Positions 19,904 through 29,513 are shown, numbered from the stretch's first letter. The stretch is 64,000 nt of DNA from JAJPKK01 sp963800215 (GCA_963800215.1 CAWCZY010000007.1:310001-374000), one strand, 5' to 3'. Made by a program: numbers and translations. Notes: generated by a model from the sequence alone, not told the origin.

Positions 19904-20249
19904 AGCATACAGACTTGCGGCACGATCCAGCGGCGGCGACCGGTCAACTCTTGCCACGGACACCGCCTCACGAAAAGCCGGATTGCGCGATGGCGTCTTC
20001 GCCGTCGCGCAATCCGGGTGACCGTCGCTCGTGAGCCGCGAGGCCGGTCGCTGGTCAGGCAATCGACGACGTCGGCTTTGGCAGACAATATTGATCCGTA
20101 AAACACGCCAAATTTATCGAAAGTTTTTCGCAAAGGAATTAACGTAGCGTAAATGGCGGCTCCTTATAAGGTCGGGTCAGGTTCGGTAGACCGGGGCAAC
20201 ACGCACCGGCGGGGAACCGGGCTCCACGGCGTGAGCTACAGGAGCAAAC
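19904..20249 (+). promoter_or_regulatory. Flp pilin upstream region with CtrA-like box
   Basis: No gene is seen in these 346 bases. The part after about 20080 is AT-rich for this genome. At 20139-20153 the sequence TTAA-cgtagcg-TAAA matches the CtrA consensus TTAA-N7-TTAA with one mismatch, about 100 bases before the pilin start. A strong aggagc ribosome site precedes the ATG. Confidence 0.35.
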
Positions 20250-20426
20250 ATGACAAATCTGTTGAAGCGTTTCTTGAACGACGATTCCGGCGCGACTGCA
20301 ATCGAATACGGCCTGATCGCGGCGGGGATTTCCGTCGTCATCATCACGGTCGTCAACACGCTCGGTTCGCAGCTGAAGACCACCTTCTCCAACATCTCAA
20401 CTCAGCTTGCTACCGCCGGCAAGTAA
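20250..20426 (+). CDS. Flp/Fap-type pilin (solitary copy)
   Basis: This 58-residue prepilin starts MTNLLKRFLNDDSG. The prepilin peptidase site follows the glycine (DDSG/ATAIEYG) with the conserved glutamate and tyrosine, then comes a hydrophobic helix (GLIAAGISVVIITVV). The C-terminus SQLKTTFSNISTQLATAGK is nearly the same as in the pilin at 47786-47962. It would be processed by the CpaA peptidase and assembled by the Tad machine encoded 16-28 kb away. It is followed by a terminator. Confidence 0.9.
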   Translation: MTNLLKRFLNDDSGATAIEYGLIAAGISVVIITVVNTLGSQLKTTFSNISTQLATAGK

Positions 20427-20449
20427 CCACTTCGGATTGCGGTTGCAAA

Positions 20450-20476
20450 GCTCCGGTCGAAAGGCCGGGGCTTTTC
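20450..20476 (+). terminator. Terminator after the solitary pilin gene
   Basis: A hairpin gctccgg...ccggggc with loop tcgaaagg is followed by tttt. It lies 24 bases after the pilin stop and before the convergent dut gene. Confidence 0.7.
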
Positions 20477-20512
20477 GATTTTCCCCGGAATGACCGAATT
20501 GGGGCACGCAAA

Positions 20513-20968
20513 TCACCCCCCGGTCGAGCCGAACCCGCCGGCGCCGCGCGCAGTGTCTTCGAGCACGACCACCTCGGCAATCTCGGCGCGCACCACCGGC
20601 GCGACGACGAACTGGGCGATGCGCATGCCGCGGGTGATGATGAATGGCTCGCTGCCGAGATTGATCAGGATCACCTGGATCTCGCCGCGATAATCGGCAT
20701 CGATGGTGCCGGGCGTGTTGAGCACCGTGACGCCGTGGCGCGCAGCGAGCCCGGAGCGGGGCCGCACCTGGGCCTCGAAACCGTCCGGCAGCGCGATCGC
20801 AAAGCCGGTCGCGATCAAGCCGCGCCCGCCGGGCGCGAGCGTCACCGGCGCGTCCTGCGCCACCGCGGCCGCAAGGTCGAGGCCGGCGGCGTGCGCGCTC
20901 TGATAGGCCGGCAGCGGCAGGCCGGCGCCATGAGGCAGACGGCGGAGGCGGACTTGCGCCGCGGTCAT
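20513..20968 (-). CDS. dut: dUTP diphosphatase
   Basis: The 151-residue homotrimeric enzyme hydrolyses dUTP to dUMP and PPi. All five motifs are present: AAGLDLAA, RPRSGLAARHG, NTPGTIDADYRGEI with the catalytic aspartate, RIAQFVVAP, and the C-terminal RGAGGFGSTG arm. Its ATG overlaps the coaBC stop, the usual rhizobial arrangement (ubiE-ubiB-coaBC-dut). Confidence 0.95.
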   Translation of the reverse strand: MTAAQVRLRRLPHGAGLPLPAYQSAHAAGLDLAAAVAQDAPVTLAPGGRGLIATGFAIALPDGFEAQVRPRSGLAARHGVTVLNTPGTIDADYRGEIQVILINLGSEPFIITRGMRIAQFVVAPVVRAEIAEVVVLEDTARGAGGFGSTGG

Positions 20969-22197
20969 GGTTCCGCGAGCGCGGTGGCGATGCGCGCGAC
21001 CAACTGCACGGCCACGTCGTCCTTCGCCTCGTCCGGCCAGGACTCGACGCCGTCGGCGGTGACGAGGTGCACGGTGTTGCGGTCGCCACCCATGATGCCG
21101 GTCGCCGGCGTCACGTCATTGGCGACGATCCAGTCGCAACCCTTGCGCTCGCGCTTGGCGCGGGCATTGGCGATCACCTGCTCGGTCTCGGCCGCAAAGC
21201 CGATGACGAGCCGCGGCCGCTGCGATTTGCGCTGGGCAATGGTCGCGAGGATGTCGGGGTTCTCGACCAGCGCGAGCTTCGGCGCGCCGGCCGCGGTCTT
21301 CTTGATCTTCTGGGTGCCCGCCTCCGCGACCCGCCAATCCGCGACCGCCGCGGCGAACACCGCGGCATCGGCCGGCAGCGCCGCCTCCGCCGCCGCCAGC
21401 ATGTCGCGGGCGCTCTCGACCTTGATCACCTTCACGCCGGGCGGATCGGGGATCGCCACCGGGCCGGCGACGAGGGTCACCGCCGCGCCGGCCGCCGCCG
21501 CCGCGCGGGCGATGGCATAGCCCTGCTTGCCCGAGGACCGGTTGGCGATGTAGCGCACGGGGTCGATCGGCTCATGGGTCGGCCCCGCCGTCACCAGCAC
21601 GTGCTTGCCTGCGAGCGGGCCCGCATGGCGCCGGCCGAGCAGCGCCTCCACGGCGGCGACGATCTCGAGCGGCTCCGCCATGCGGCCGGCGCCGGCCTCG
21701 CCCCGCTCCGCCATCTCGCCGCTGTTGGGGCCGACGGCGACAATCCCATCGGCTGCAAGCCGGGCGAAATTGCGCCTGGTGGCGGCGTGCATCCACATAT
21801 GCGGATTCATCGCCGGCGCGATCAGTACGGGCTTGTCGGTCGCCAGCAGCACCGTCGTCGCGAGGTCGTCGGCACGCCCGCCCGCCATCTTGGCGATGAG
21901 ATCGGCGGTCGCAGGCGCGACCACGAGGACGTCGGTGTCGCGGGCGAGCCTGATATGGCCGATGTCGAATTCGGTGCGGGCGTCGAACAGGTCGAGATGG
22001 GCGCGCTCCCCGGCGATGGCGCCGGCCGACAGCGGCGTGATGAACTCCTGCGCCGCCTTGGTCATCACCACCCGCACCACGCCGCCGCGCTCGCGCAGCC
22101 GCCGGATCAGGTCGAGCGATTTGTAGGCGGCGATGCCTCCCCCGATGATGAGGAGGATGCGCCGGCCCCGGATCGAGTTTGGTTCGGTTGCGGTCAT
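20965..22197 (-). CDS. coaBC: Bifunctional phosphopantothenoylcysteine decarboxylase/synthetase
   Basis: The 410-residue enzyme makes 4'-phosphopantetheine for CoA. The N-terminal CoaC flavoprotein domain (about residues 12-185) has GGGIAAYKSLDLIRRL and the substrate clamp PAMNPHMW. The C-terminal CoaB domain (about 190-405) has HVLVTAGPTHEPIDPVRYI, NRSSGKQGYA and AAVADWR. There is a short hydrophilic N-terminal extension. It is cotranscribed with dut and probably with ubiB, 117 bp upstream. Confidence 0.95.
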   Translation of the reverse strand: MTATEPNSIRGRRILLIIGGGIAAYKSLDLIRRLRERGGVVRVVMTKAAQEFITPLSAGAIAGERAHLDLFDARTEFDIGHIRLARDTDVLVVAPATADLIAKMAGGRADDLATTVLLATDKPVLIAPAMNPHMWMHAATRRNFARLAADGIVAVGPNSGEMAERGEAGAGRMAEPLEIVAAVEALLGRRHAGPLAGKHVLVTAGPTHEPIDPVRYIANRSSGKQGYAIARAAAAAGAAVTLVAGPVAIPDPPGVKVIKVESARDMLAAAEAALPADAAVFAAAVADWRVAEAGTQKIKKTAAGAPKLALVENPDILATIAQRKSQRPRLVIGFAAETEQVIANARAKRERKGCDWIVANDVTPATGIMGGDRNTVHLVTADGVESWPDEAKDDVAVQLVARIATALAEP

Positions 22198-22314
22198 CTA
22201 CATCAACGATGCTGCCAGAAGTGCGTTAGAAAAACGTAACTCTATCAAACATTTGGACCAAGACCCAGTTGGCTTCGTCGGATCGCGTCGGTACGCCCGG
22301 CGTTTCCCTGTGCC

Positions 22315-23884
22315 TCACCGCAGAAAAACTCCCCACGCCAGCAACGCCGCGATCACCCAAAGCGCGAGGGTGGTCCAGCGCGACCGGCGCGCCTCGGCGG
22401 CGCCGATCGCGGCCACGGTTTCCGCCGAAAGGGCGATGCCCTCCCTCGTGGCATCGTCGAGTTGCCCGGCGACCCGCGCGGCGCGGGTCAGGAGACCCGG
22501 CACGGCGGACAGGAAATGGCCGATTTCGCCCACGCCCTGCGCCGCACCCTCCAGGCGGCCGATCGGCCCGAGATTGCGCGCGATCCATTCCCGCACCACC
22601 GGTTCGGCGGTGGTCCACATGTCGAGCCGGCTGTCGAGGGTGCGCGCCACGCCCTCCACGACCACCATGGTCTTCTGCAGCAGCAGCAGTTCCGGGCGGG
22701 TCCGCATGTCGAACAATCCCGTGACCTCGAACAGCAGCGTCAGCAGCTTCGCCATCGAGATGTCTTCGGCGGTGCGGTTGTGGATCGGCTCGCCGATGGC
22801 GCGGATCGCCTGGGCGAAGCTTTCGACGGCGTGATGCGACGGCACGTAGCCGGCCTCGAAATGCACCTCGGCGGTGCGGCGATAGTCGCGGGTGATGAAG
22901 CCGAGCAGGATTTCCGCGAGGAAGCGCCGTTCCTTGGGGCCCAGCCGTCCCATGATGCCGAAGTCGACCGCCACCAGCCTGCCGTCGGCGTCGATGAAGA
23001 GATTGCCGGGGTGCATGTCGGCGTGAAAGAAGCCGTCGCGCAGCGCGTGGCGCAGAAAGTTCTGGATCACCGCGCGGCCGAGCTTGGCCAGATCGAAGCC
23101 CTTGGCGAGGAGCGCGGCGCGATCGTTGAGCGGCGTGCCGTCGATCCATTCCAGCGTCAGCACGTTGCGCGCGGTCAGCGTCCAATCGACGGCGGGCACG
23201 CGGAAATCGCGGATCTTCCCTGGTGTTCTCCGCCATCTCCGAAAGTGCGGCCGCCTCCAGGCGAAAATCCATCTCGATCGCCACCGAGCGGGCGAACGTG
23301 TCGACCACCTCGGTCAGCCGCAGCCGGCGCGCCTCCGCCGAGAGCGCCTCGGCGTTGCGGGCGACGAAACGAAACGCTGCGAGATCGGCCTGGAAGCGCC
23401 GCTCGACGCCGGGCCGCAACACCTTGACGGCAACGGCGCGGTGGCCGTCCGCGGTCGCGATCTCGGCACGATGCACCTGCGCGATCGAGGCAGCGGCGAC
23501 CGGCGGTCCAAAACCGACGAACAGGTCGGACAGCTTGCGGTCGAACGCCGCGGCGACGGCGGCTTCGGCCTCCGCCTGCGGAAACGGCGCCATCTTGTCC
23601 TGCAGGCTTTCGAGATCGCGGGCGAGCACCGGACCGACCACGTCGGGCCGCGTCGCCAGGAACTGGCCGAGCTTCACATAGGAAGGGCCGAGCGCGGTGA
23701 GCGCCGCCGAAAGCCGATGGGCATCGGAGCCGCCATCGCGCCGCTCGATCAGCCGGGCCGTCCGCACGCCGAGGCGCGCGGGCAGCGGCAGCGGCGCCGG
23801 ATCGACGAGGCCGAACACGCCTTCGCGGGCGAACACGAAGCCGGCGCGGCCGAGGCGGACGAGATGGGCGAGCGCGGAGATCAC
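22315..23884 (-). CDS. ubiB: UbiB, ABC1/ADCK atypical kinase (one frame break)
   Basis: UbiB is a membrane-tethered atypical kinase/ATPase needed for ubiquinone synthesis. The first part shows the KxGQ motif (LGPSYVKLGQFLATRPD) and the alanine-rich loop PVAAASIAQVHRAE with VAVKVLRPGV. The frame shifts near 23222, after which VPAVDWTLTARNVLTLEW leads to FHADMHPGNLF and VAVDFGIMGRLG, the catalytic-loop and metal-binding motifs. Two hydrophobic C-terminal segments anchor it. It starts 19 bp after ubiE. Repaired length is about 523 residues, so the break is probably a sequence error. Confidence 0.92.
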
Positions 23885-23903
23885 GATTGCACGCAGGGCC
23901 GGT

Positions 23904-24659
23904 TCACAGCCGCCAGGCGGAATGCAGCGCCACCACGCCGCCGGTCAGCACGCGGTGGCTGACGCGGCGAAAGCCCGCCGCCGCGATCATGGCGGCGAAG
24001 GCCTGCGGGCGCGGGAACCTGCGGATGGACTCGACGAGATAACGATAGGAATCGGCATCTCCCGCCACCGCCCGGCCGAGCGCCGGGATGACGTTGAAGG
24101 AATAGAAGTCATAAAGCGCATCGAGGCCGGGAACGTCGACGGTCGAGAATTCGAGGCAGACAAACCGGCCGCCGGGCCGCAGCACGCGATAGAACTCGCG
24201 CAGCGCCACGTCGATCCGCGGCACGTTGCGGATGCCGAACGCGATGGTGCAGGCATCCTGGCTGCGGTCCGGGAACGGCAGCGCTTCCGCGTTGCCGGCC
24301 GTGAACGAGACGATACCGTCGAGCCCGCGTGTGTGCGCCCGCGCCCGCCCGACCGCGAGCATGTCGGGATTGATGTCGCAGACGGTCACGGCGGTGCCGG
24401 GGCCGCCGGCCTCGGCGATCCGGAACGCCACGTCCCCGGTGCCGCCGGCGACATCGACCACGGCGTAGCGGCCGTCGCGGGGCGGGTTGAGCATGGTCAC
24501 CATCGCGTCCTTCCAGGCGCGATGCAGCCCGCCGGACATGAGGTCGTTCATCAGGTCGTAGCGGCGCGCGACCCGGTGAAAGACCTCGTCCACCATCGCC
24601 TGCTTGTGGTCGAGATCGATGGTCTGGAAGCCGAAATGGGTTTCGCCGGTTTCCGGCAT
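23904..24659 (-). CDS. ubiE: Ubiquinone/menaquinone methyltransferase UbiE
   Basis: The 251-residue class I SAM methyltransferase carries out the C-methylation of demethoxyquinol. The SAM site is VVDVAGGTGDVAFRIAE. The UbiE signatures are RYDLMNDLMSGGLHRAWKD near the N-terminus and IAFGIRNVPRIDVALREFYR in the middle. The frame extends upstream, but ATG 24659 matches the family start MPETGETHFGFQTI. It is divergent from mutM. Confidence 0.94.
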   Translation of the reverse strand: MPETGETHFGFQTIDLDHKQAMVDEVFHRVARRYDLMNDLMSGGLHRAWKDAMVTMLNPPRDGRYAVVDVAGGTGDVAFRIAEAGGPGTAVTVCDINPDMLAVGRARAHTRGLDGIVSFTAGNAEALPFPDRSQDACTIAFGIRNVPRIDVALREFYRVLRPGGRFVCLEFSTVDVPGLDALYDFYSFNVIPALGRAVAGDADSYRYLVESIRRFPRPQAFAAMIAAAGFRRVSHRVLTGGVVALHSAWRL

Positions 24660-24744
24660 GGCAGTCCTCTGTTCGCCGGGACCATAGCCCGGGAGGGGCC
24701 GAGGCGCTATCACATCCCCGGTCGGTGGTGAACAGGAAGCCTGC

Positions 24745-25623
24745 GTGCCCGAACTTCCCGAGGTCGAGACCGTACGGCGCGGACTGCAGCCGGTGATGGA
24801 GGGCGCCCGCATCGTCAAGGTGGAGGCGCGCCGGCCGGATTTGCGCCGGCCGCTGCCGACCGACTTCGCCAGGCGGGTCGAGGGCAAGACCGTGACCGGG
24901 ATCGGCCGCCGCGCCAAGTACCTCACCGTCGACTTGTCCTCAGGCGACGTGCTGCTGATGCATCTCGGCATGTCCGGCTCGTTCCGCGTCGGCCATGACG
25001 CCAAGGATGCGTCGCCCGGCGCATTCCATCACCCGCGATCGGCGGCTGCGGCCCACGACCACGTCGTGTTCCACATGTCGTCGGGCGCCACCGTGACCTT
25101 CAACGATCCGCGCCGGTTCGGCCTCATGCTGCTGGTGCCGCGGGCCGAACTGGCGGGCCATCCGCTGATGCGCGACGTCGGGCCCGAGCCGCTCGGCAAT
25201 GCTTTCGACGCAAACCTCCTCGCGACGGCTTGCGCGGGCAAGAAGACGAGCCTCAAGGCGGCGCTGCTCGACCAGACCGTCGTCGCCGGGCTGGGCAACA
25301 TCTATGTCTGCGAGGCACTGCACCGGGCGGGCCTGTCGCCCCGGCGCCGCGCCTCCACCATCGCGACCCGCGGCGCGCCGAATGCGCGGGCCGCGGCGCT
25401 CGTCGACGCCATCAAGGCGGTGCTCAATGCGGCGATCAAGGCCGGCGGTTCGTCGCTGCGCGATCACCGGCAGACCGACGGGGAGCTCGGCTATTTCCAG
25501 CACCATTTCCGCGTCTATGACCGCGAAGGAAAAGCCTGCGCCACCCCGGGCTGCAAGGGCACGATCAAACGCGTCGTGCAGAACGGACGCTCGACCTTCT
25601 TTTGCCCGGTATGCCAGAAATAG
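24745..25623 (+). CDS. mutM: Formamidopyrimidine-DNA glycosylase
   Basis: The 292-residue bifunctional glycosylase/AP lyase removes 8-oxoG and FaPy lesions. Proline 2 and glutamate 3 of MPELPEVETV are the catalytic residues; the start codon is GTG. The helix-two-turn-helix region is LDQTVVAGLGNIYVCEALHR, and the C-terminal zinc finger is CATPGCKGTIKR with FFCPVCQK. It is divergent from ubiE and convergent with the CHAT gene, with a palindromic repeat between them. Confidence 0.95.
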   Translation: MPELPEVETVRRGLQPVMEGARIVKVEARRPDLRRPLPTDFARRVEGKTVTGIGRRAKYLTVDLSSGDVLLMHLGMSGSFRVGHDAKDASPGAFHHPRSAAAAHDHVVFHMSSGATVTFNDPRRFGLMLLVPRAELAGHPLMRDVGPEPLGNAFDANLLATACAGKKTSLKAALLDQTVVAGLGNIYVCEALHRAGLSPRRRASTIATRGAPNARAAALVDAIKAVLNAAIKAGGSSLRDHRQTDGELGYFQHHFRVYDREGKACATPGCKGTIKRVVQNGRSTFFCPVCQK

Positions 25624-25722
25624 CAGGGATCAGTGATCAGTAATCAGTGATCAGAATCAAAAAGGTGTCTTTTCTGATTACTGATTACTGATCACTGATT
25701 ACTTGATTACTGATTACTGACT
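25624..25722. repeat. ATCAGT-type palindromic repeat between convergent genes
   Basis: The sequence is built from near-tandem copies of atcagt(g/a) in one direction (25628-25655) and the inverse tgattac in the other (25675-25722). The arms tgatcagtaatcagtgatca and its inverse can form a stem of about 23 bp with one mismatch, around a loop aaaaaggtgtct. The last units run over the stop codon (TAA, complement of 25714-25716) of the CHAT gene. A bidirectional terminator role is likely. Confidence 0.75.
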
Positions 25723-28700
25723 GCTGGCCGCGCCTTCGCCGATCACTGAGAACGGGCCCCAGAAGGCGGGATAGGCGTTGAGCGGGTCGCCTTTGTCGTT
25801 CATGTAGGCCAGCATGGCGCGGCGGAGCGCCTCGGCGCGGCCGGCTTTGCCGTCGGATTTCATGGCGTCGAAGGTCGAGGTGATGAGCTTGGCCGCCGCA
25901 TCCGACGAGACCGACCAGTGCGACACCAGGAGGGCCCGTGCGCCGGCATAGAAGAAGGCGCGGGCAAGGCCGGAAAGCGCTTCCGCGCCGGGCTTGTCGC
26001 CGGCCGCGGTATTGCAGGCGGAGAGCACCACCCAGTCGGCATTGAGCTTGAGCTGCGCCACTTCGCTCGCCGTGAGCAAGCCGTCGTCGATCTCGCTCGG
26101 CTTCGCCGGCAAGGTGAGCGCGAGCGCGGGCTCGCCCAGCCCCTTTACGTCCCCGGCCACGAGCCCGTGGGTGGCGAAATAGACCACCCGGTAGCCTGCC
26201 AGCGGCGTGCGCTTGACCATCGCCTCGGTCGCATCCTTTTCGAGATGGATGTCGTCGGGGGGCGCGCCGAGCCTGGCCGCCACGGCCTTGAGTTCGCCGG
26301 CGGTGTCGAGCAGGGACGGCAGCGCCTGGGCCAAGCGCGCACGGTCGACACCGATGCCCTGCCAGAACTCGCTGTAGCCGCGCGTGTTGGCGGCGGCGCG
26401 GCGCGCACCCGCGCGCAGGGCCCTGCCACGCTCCTCCGGGTCGAAAACCGGATCGCCGAAGCCCACCATGGGCTTGGCGGCGCTGCTCGCGCGGGCAAAG
26501 CCACGCAGCGCCCTGAGGCTCGCGACCGACGGCAGCACGCTGACGGCCTGCCGCTTGATCAGCCAGGCGGCGTCGCGGTAGGCGGGGATATCCTCGAGCA
26601 GCGGCACCGCGGTCTTCGGCTGTTCCGTCACCAGCAGGTGGAACGGCAGCGAGGTGAGCGCGCCGCTCGGGACGACCAGCAGATGCCGCTTGTTCTTGAC
26701 CAGGGCCTCCACCGGCCCGATCAGCGCGGCGTAAAGCTCGTGCGCGCGGGCGAGATCGAACAGTTCCGGCTTGCCCGCATCTATCGATGTCCTGAGCTTG
26801 TCGACATCGAGGCCGTGGCGGAAAGCGACAACCTGGTCCGACAGGTCGCTTGCGCCGATCGAAATCGTCCGCCAGTCGAAGCCCTCCCGCGTCAACGCGA
26901 AGACGTAGCTTTCCTTGTCGCCGCTGAGGAAGTACACCAGCGCCTCGTCGGCGCGGAGCAGCTTTTGGACTTCTGCGGTACCGAGCGGCTTCGGGCTCGC
27001 CAGCGCGGCATAGTCCGGAAATTCCTTTTCCAGCCGCGTGGCGACGGCGGCGATGCGGCCTTCGATGTCCGTCACCTGCTTTCGCAGCACGTCGATCGCC
27101 GCCCGGTCCTGCTGGCGCTCGGGTTTGGACAGCGCCGCGATCAGGCTCGTGTTCTTGTCGCGCCACGCCGCGGACAGATCCTGGCTTTCGCGCACCAGAG
27201 CCGCCAGCGCTCCGCCGCCCGATCCAAATCGCACGCCCATCTGCTGGACGGCCGCGGCGGCGGACGACTGGCCTGCCCATTGGGCGATCTCGAATGCCTC
27301 GGTGCCGAGTGCCGGCGCCGGTTCCAGCCCCTGATTCGCGGCGGCCGCAATGTTGGCGACGTCGCGCACGAAATAATCCGCGCGCTGTTCGACCAGGCCG
27401 CCGGCTTGTCCAGCCGCCCCTGCGTCCACCGATCCATGCGCGATGACCGCGGCGGTCGCCTTGCGGGAGTAGGCGAGCGCCTGGGCGGGGTCGCCGGCGA
27501 GACTGAAGTGGATGGCCAGGTTGTCGAGGGTCACGGCGATCGCGGGGTGGTTGACGCCGAGCGCCTGTTCCTTGATCGCCAGCGCGCGCCGATAGAGCTC
27601 CTCCGCCTCCGTGTGCTTGCCCTGCGCCTCATACAAGCTTGCGAGGTTATTGAGGTTTTGCGCGACGTCGGGATGGCCGGCGCCGAGGAACTGCTCCTTG
27701 ATCGCCAGCGCGCGTTTGCAAAGACTCTCCGCCTCGGCGTACTTGCGCTCGCCTTGATAGACGATGGCCAAATTGTCCATGATGGAAGCCACGTCGGGAT
27801 GATTGGCGCCAAGCACCTGCTGCGTGATCGCCAGCGCGCGTTGGTCGAGCCCTTCCGCCTCGGCATACTTGCCCTGGTCCGCATAGACGATGGCGAGGTT
27901 GCCCAGGGTTTGAGCCACGTCGACATGGTTGGCGCCCAGCGCCTGCTCCTTGATCGCCAGCGCGCGCTTGTAGAGCCCCTCCGCATCGGCATACTTGCCC
28001 TGCCTCCAATACACGATGGCGAGGCCGTCGAGGGTGCCAGCTACATCGAGATGGTTGGCGCCGAGTGCCTCCTCTTCGATCGCCAGCGCGCGCTTGTAGC
28101 GTCCCTCGGCCTCGGCGTACCTGCCCTGGTCCAGATAAAGGGTGGCCAGGTTGACCAGGGTTCCTGCCATGGCAGGATGATTGGCGCCTAGCGCCTGCTC
28201 TTCGATCGCCAGCGCGCGCTTGTAAAGCCCCTCCGCATCGGCGTACCTGCCCTGGTGTCGATATACGATGGCGAGGTTGCCGAGGGTCGCAGCCACGTCG
28301 GGATGATTGGCGCCCAGGGCCTGCTCTTCGATCGTCAGCGAGCGCGTGAAGAGCACTTCCGCATCGGCGTACCTGCCTTGCGTCTGATACAGGATCGCGA
28401 GATTGTCCAGGGCCTTGGCCACGTCGGGATGGCTGGCGCCCAGCGCATGCTCCCGGATCGTCAACACGCGCCTGTCTACCTCCTCCACTTCGGCGTACTT
28501 GCCCTCGTGGTAATACGCGATGGCCAAGCTGCTCAACGTCGTGGCCACGTCGGGATGATTGGGGCCCAGGCCCCGCTCGCGGATCGCCAGCGCGCGTTGG
28601 AGGAGTTCCTCCGCCGCGGCATACCTGCCCTGGTCGTCGTACAAGTTGGCTAGGTTGTTGAGGCTTTGGGCCACGTCGAGATGGTTGGCGCCCAGCGCCC

Positions 28701-29022
28701 GCTCCCGGATCGCCAGCGCGCGCTTGGACAGCGCCTCCGCCTCGGCGTATTTGCCCTGGAGCCGATAAACGACGGCCAAGTTATTGAGGGCGTTGCCGTA
28801 ATTCGCATGATTCGTGCCGAACCGCGCCTTGACCGCTTGTTCGAGCTTTTGGGCTTGGACCAGCGCGGCAGGGTAGTTGCCGCTCGCGAGATTTTCCCGG
28901 AAAGCCTTGTTGATCGTATCGATATCGGCCCGCTGCGCCCACACCGGCCCCGGCATGGCGCACAGCACCAGCGCGAGCGAGAAAACAAGTCCTGAAAATC
29001 GCCGCAGCCGGTGCGTCGTCAC
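25714..29022 (-). CDS. Exported TPR-CHAT domain protein
   Basis: This 1102-residue protein starts with a signal peptide (LVFSLALVLCAMPGPVWAQ). About ten 42-residue tetratricopeptide units plus a partial one follow (residues 60-500; pattern NLAxxYxxQGKYAEAE...RALAIxEQxLGxNHPDVA), then a helical linker and a C-terminal CHAT peptidase domain. The CHAT catalytic pair is H952 (VVYFATHGLV) and C1003 (VVLSACNTAAG); the next block, GLARAFFYAGARALLVSHW, is also canonical. CHAT is a caspase-like protease fold, and here export would place it in the periplasm or envelope. No partner or substrate is evident. The repeats are very similar in DNA, a 126-bp tandem array. Confidence 0.88.
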   Translation of the reverse strand: MTTHRLRRFSGLVFSLALVLCAMPGPVWAQRADIDTINKAFRENLASGNYPAALVQAQKLEQAVKARFGTNHANYGNALNNLAVVYRLQGKYAEAEALSKRALAIRERALGANHLDVAQSLNNLANLYDDQGRYAAAEELLQRALAIRERGLGPNHPDVATTLSSLAIAYYHEGKYAEVEEVDRRVLTIREHALGASHPDVAKALDNLAILYQTQGRYADAEVLFTRSLTIEEQALGANHPDVAATLGNLAIVYRHQGRYADAEGLYKRALAIEEQALGANHPAMAGTLVNLATLYLDQGRYAEAEGRYKRALAIEEEALGANHLDVAGTLDGLAIVYWRQGKYADAEGLYKRALAIKEQALGANHVDVAQTLGNLAIVYADQGKYAEAEGLDQRALAITQQVLGANHPDVASIMDNLAIVYQGERKYAEAESLCKRALAIKEQFLGAGHPDVAQNLNNLASLYEAQGKHTEAEELYRRALAIKEQALGVNHPAIAVTLDNLAIHFSLAGDPAQALAYSRKATAAVIAHGSVDAGAAGQAGGLVEQRADYFVRDVANIAAAANQGLEPAPALGTEAFEIAQWAGQSSAAAAVQQMGVRFGSGGGALAALVRESQDLSAAWRDKNTSLIAALSKPERQQDRAAIDVLRKQVTDIEGRIAAVATRLEKEFPDYAALASPKPLGTAEVQKLLRADEALVYFLSGDKESYVFALTREGFDWRTISIGASDLSDQVVAFRHGLDVDKLRTSIDAGKPELFDLARAHELYAALIGPVEALVKNKRHLLVVPSGALTSLPFHLLVTEQPKTAVPLLEDIPAYRDAAWLIKRQAVSVLPSVASLRALRGFARASSAAKPMVGFGDPVFDPEERGRALRAGARRAAANTRGYSEFWQGIGVDRARLAQALPSLLDTAGELKAVAARLGAPPDDIHLEKDATEAMVKRTPLAGYRVVYFATHGLVAGDVKGLGEPALALTLPAKPSEIDDGLLTASEVAQLKLNADWVVLSACNTAAGDKPGAEALSGLARAFFYAGARALLVSHWSVSSDAAAKLITSTFDAMKSDGKAGRAEALRRAMLAYMNDKGDPLNAYPAFWGPFSVIGEGAASSQ

Positions 29023-29253
29023 AGCAGCACCTCTCGATCAGACGACAGGCTTCGCAGTCATGGCGGGAGCTTGCACGGCATCCCGTCGCCGCGCACAGCC
29101 GAAGCCGCGTCCACGGGCCCCGAGCAGAAAATCTCGACGCATGCATCCTGCCACAACGCGCAACCGACCGGAAGCGCCGCCGATCTTGTTGCGATCCATG
29201 AAGGTGTCGAAGGTCGAGCGGACGTGCAGGCCGGCCAGTTTCGTCCGATCGGA

Positions 29254-29400
29254 TCAACTTTTCCCATGCAGCGCGCGCCACACCGCCTGCGCCGTGACCG
29301 GCATCTGGATCGCTGCCGCGACCTGCGCCGGCAGCGCGTTGGCGATCGCGTTCACGATGGCGCAGGGCGCGGCGGTAGTGCCGGCCTCGCCGGCGCGGGG
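29254..29400 (-). pseudogene. C-terminal remnant of a molybdenum hydroxylase large subunit
   Basis: The minus strand encodes GEAGTTAAPCAIVNAIANA and then QMPVTAQAVWRALHGKS before a stop. This matches the last 45 residues of the full gene at 31326-33692 with only a few differences at the DNA level. Nothing of the rest of that gene precedes it. It is therefore the tail of a second, deleted or duplicated copy. The remainder of 29023-29513 shows no gene. Confidence 0.75.
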
Positions 29401-29513
29401 CTTTCGACATTTCGTGCGATTTTTGCCGACACCGGCGTTGATCCCGCTTCGGGCCCGATCAAACATGGGCTAGCCTTGACGGGCGCCGGATTGGGCGCAG
29501 GGAAGCGACCGCA

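Noticed and set aside
20397..21089. 230-codon minus-strand frame across dut
   Set aside because: It is a different reading frame of the dut region; the 151-codon frame has all five dUTPase motifs.
25918..28191. Long plus-strand open frame of 757 codons
   Set aside because: It is the antisense shadow of the TPR-CHAT gene; its repeats mirror the TPR units and it has no family features.
27520..28790. Regular tandem repeats resembling a CRISPR array
   Set aside because: The 126-bp period is the coding unit of 42-residue TPR repeats, with no spacers and no cas genes.
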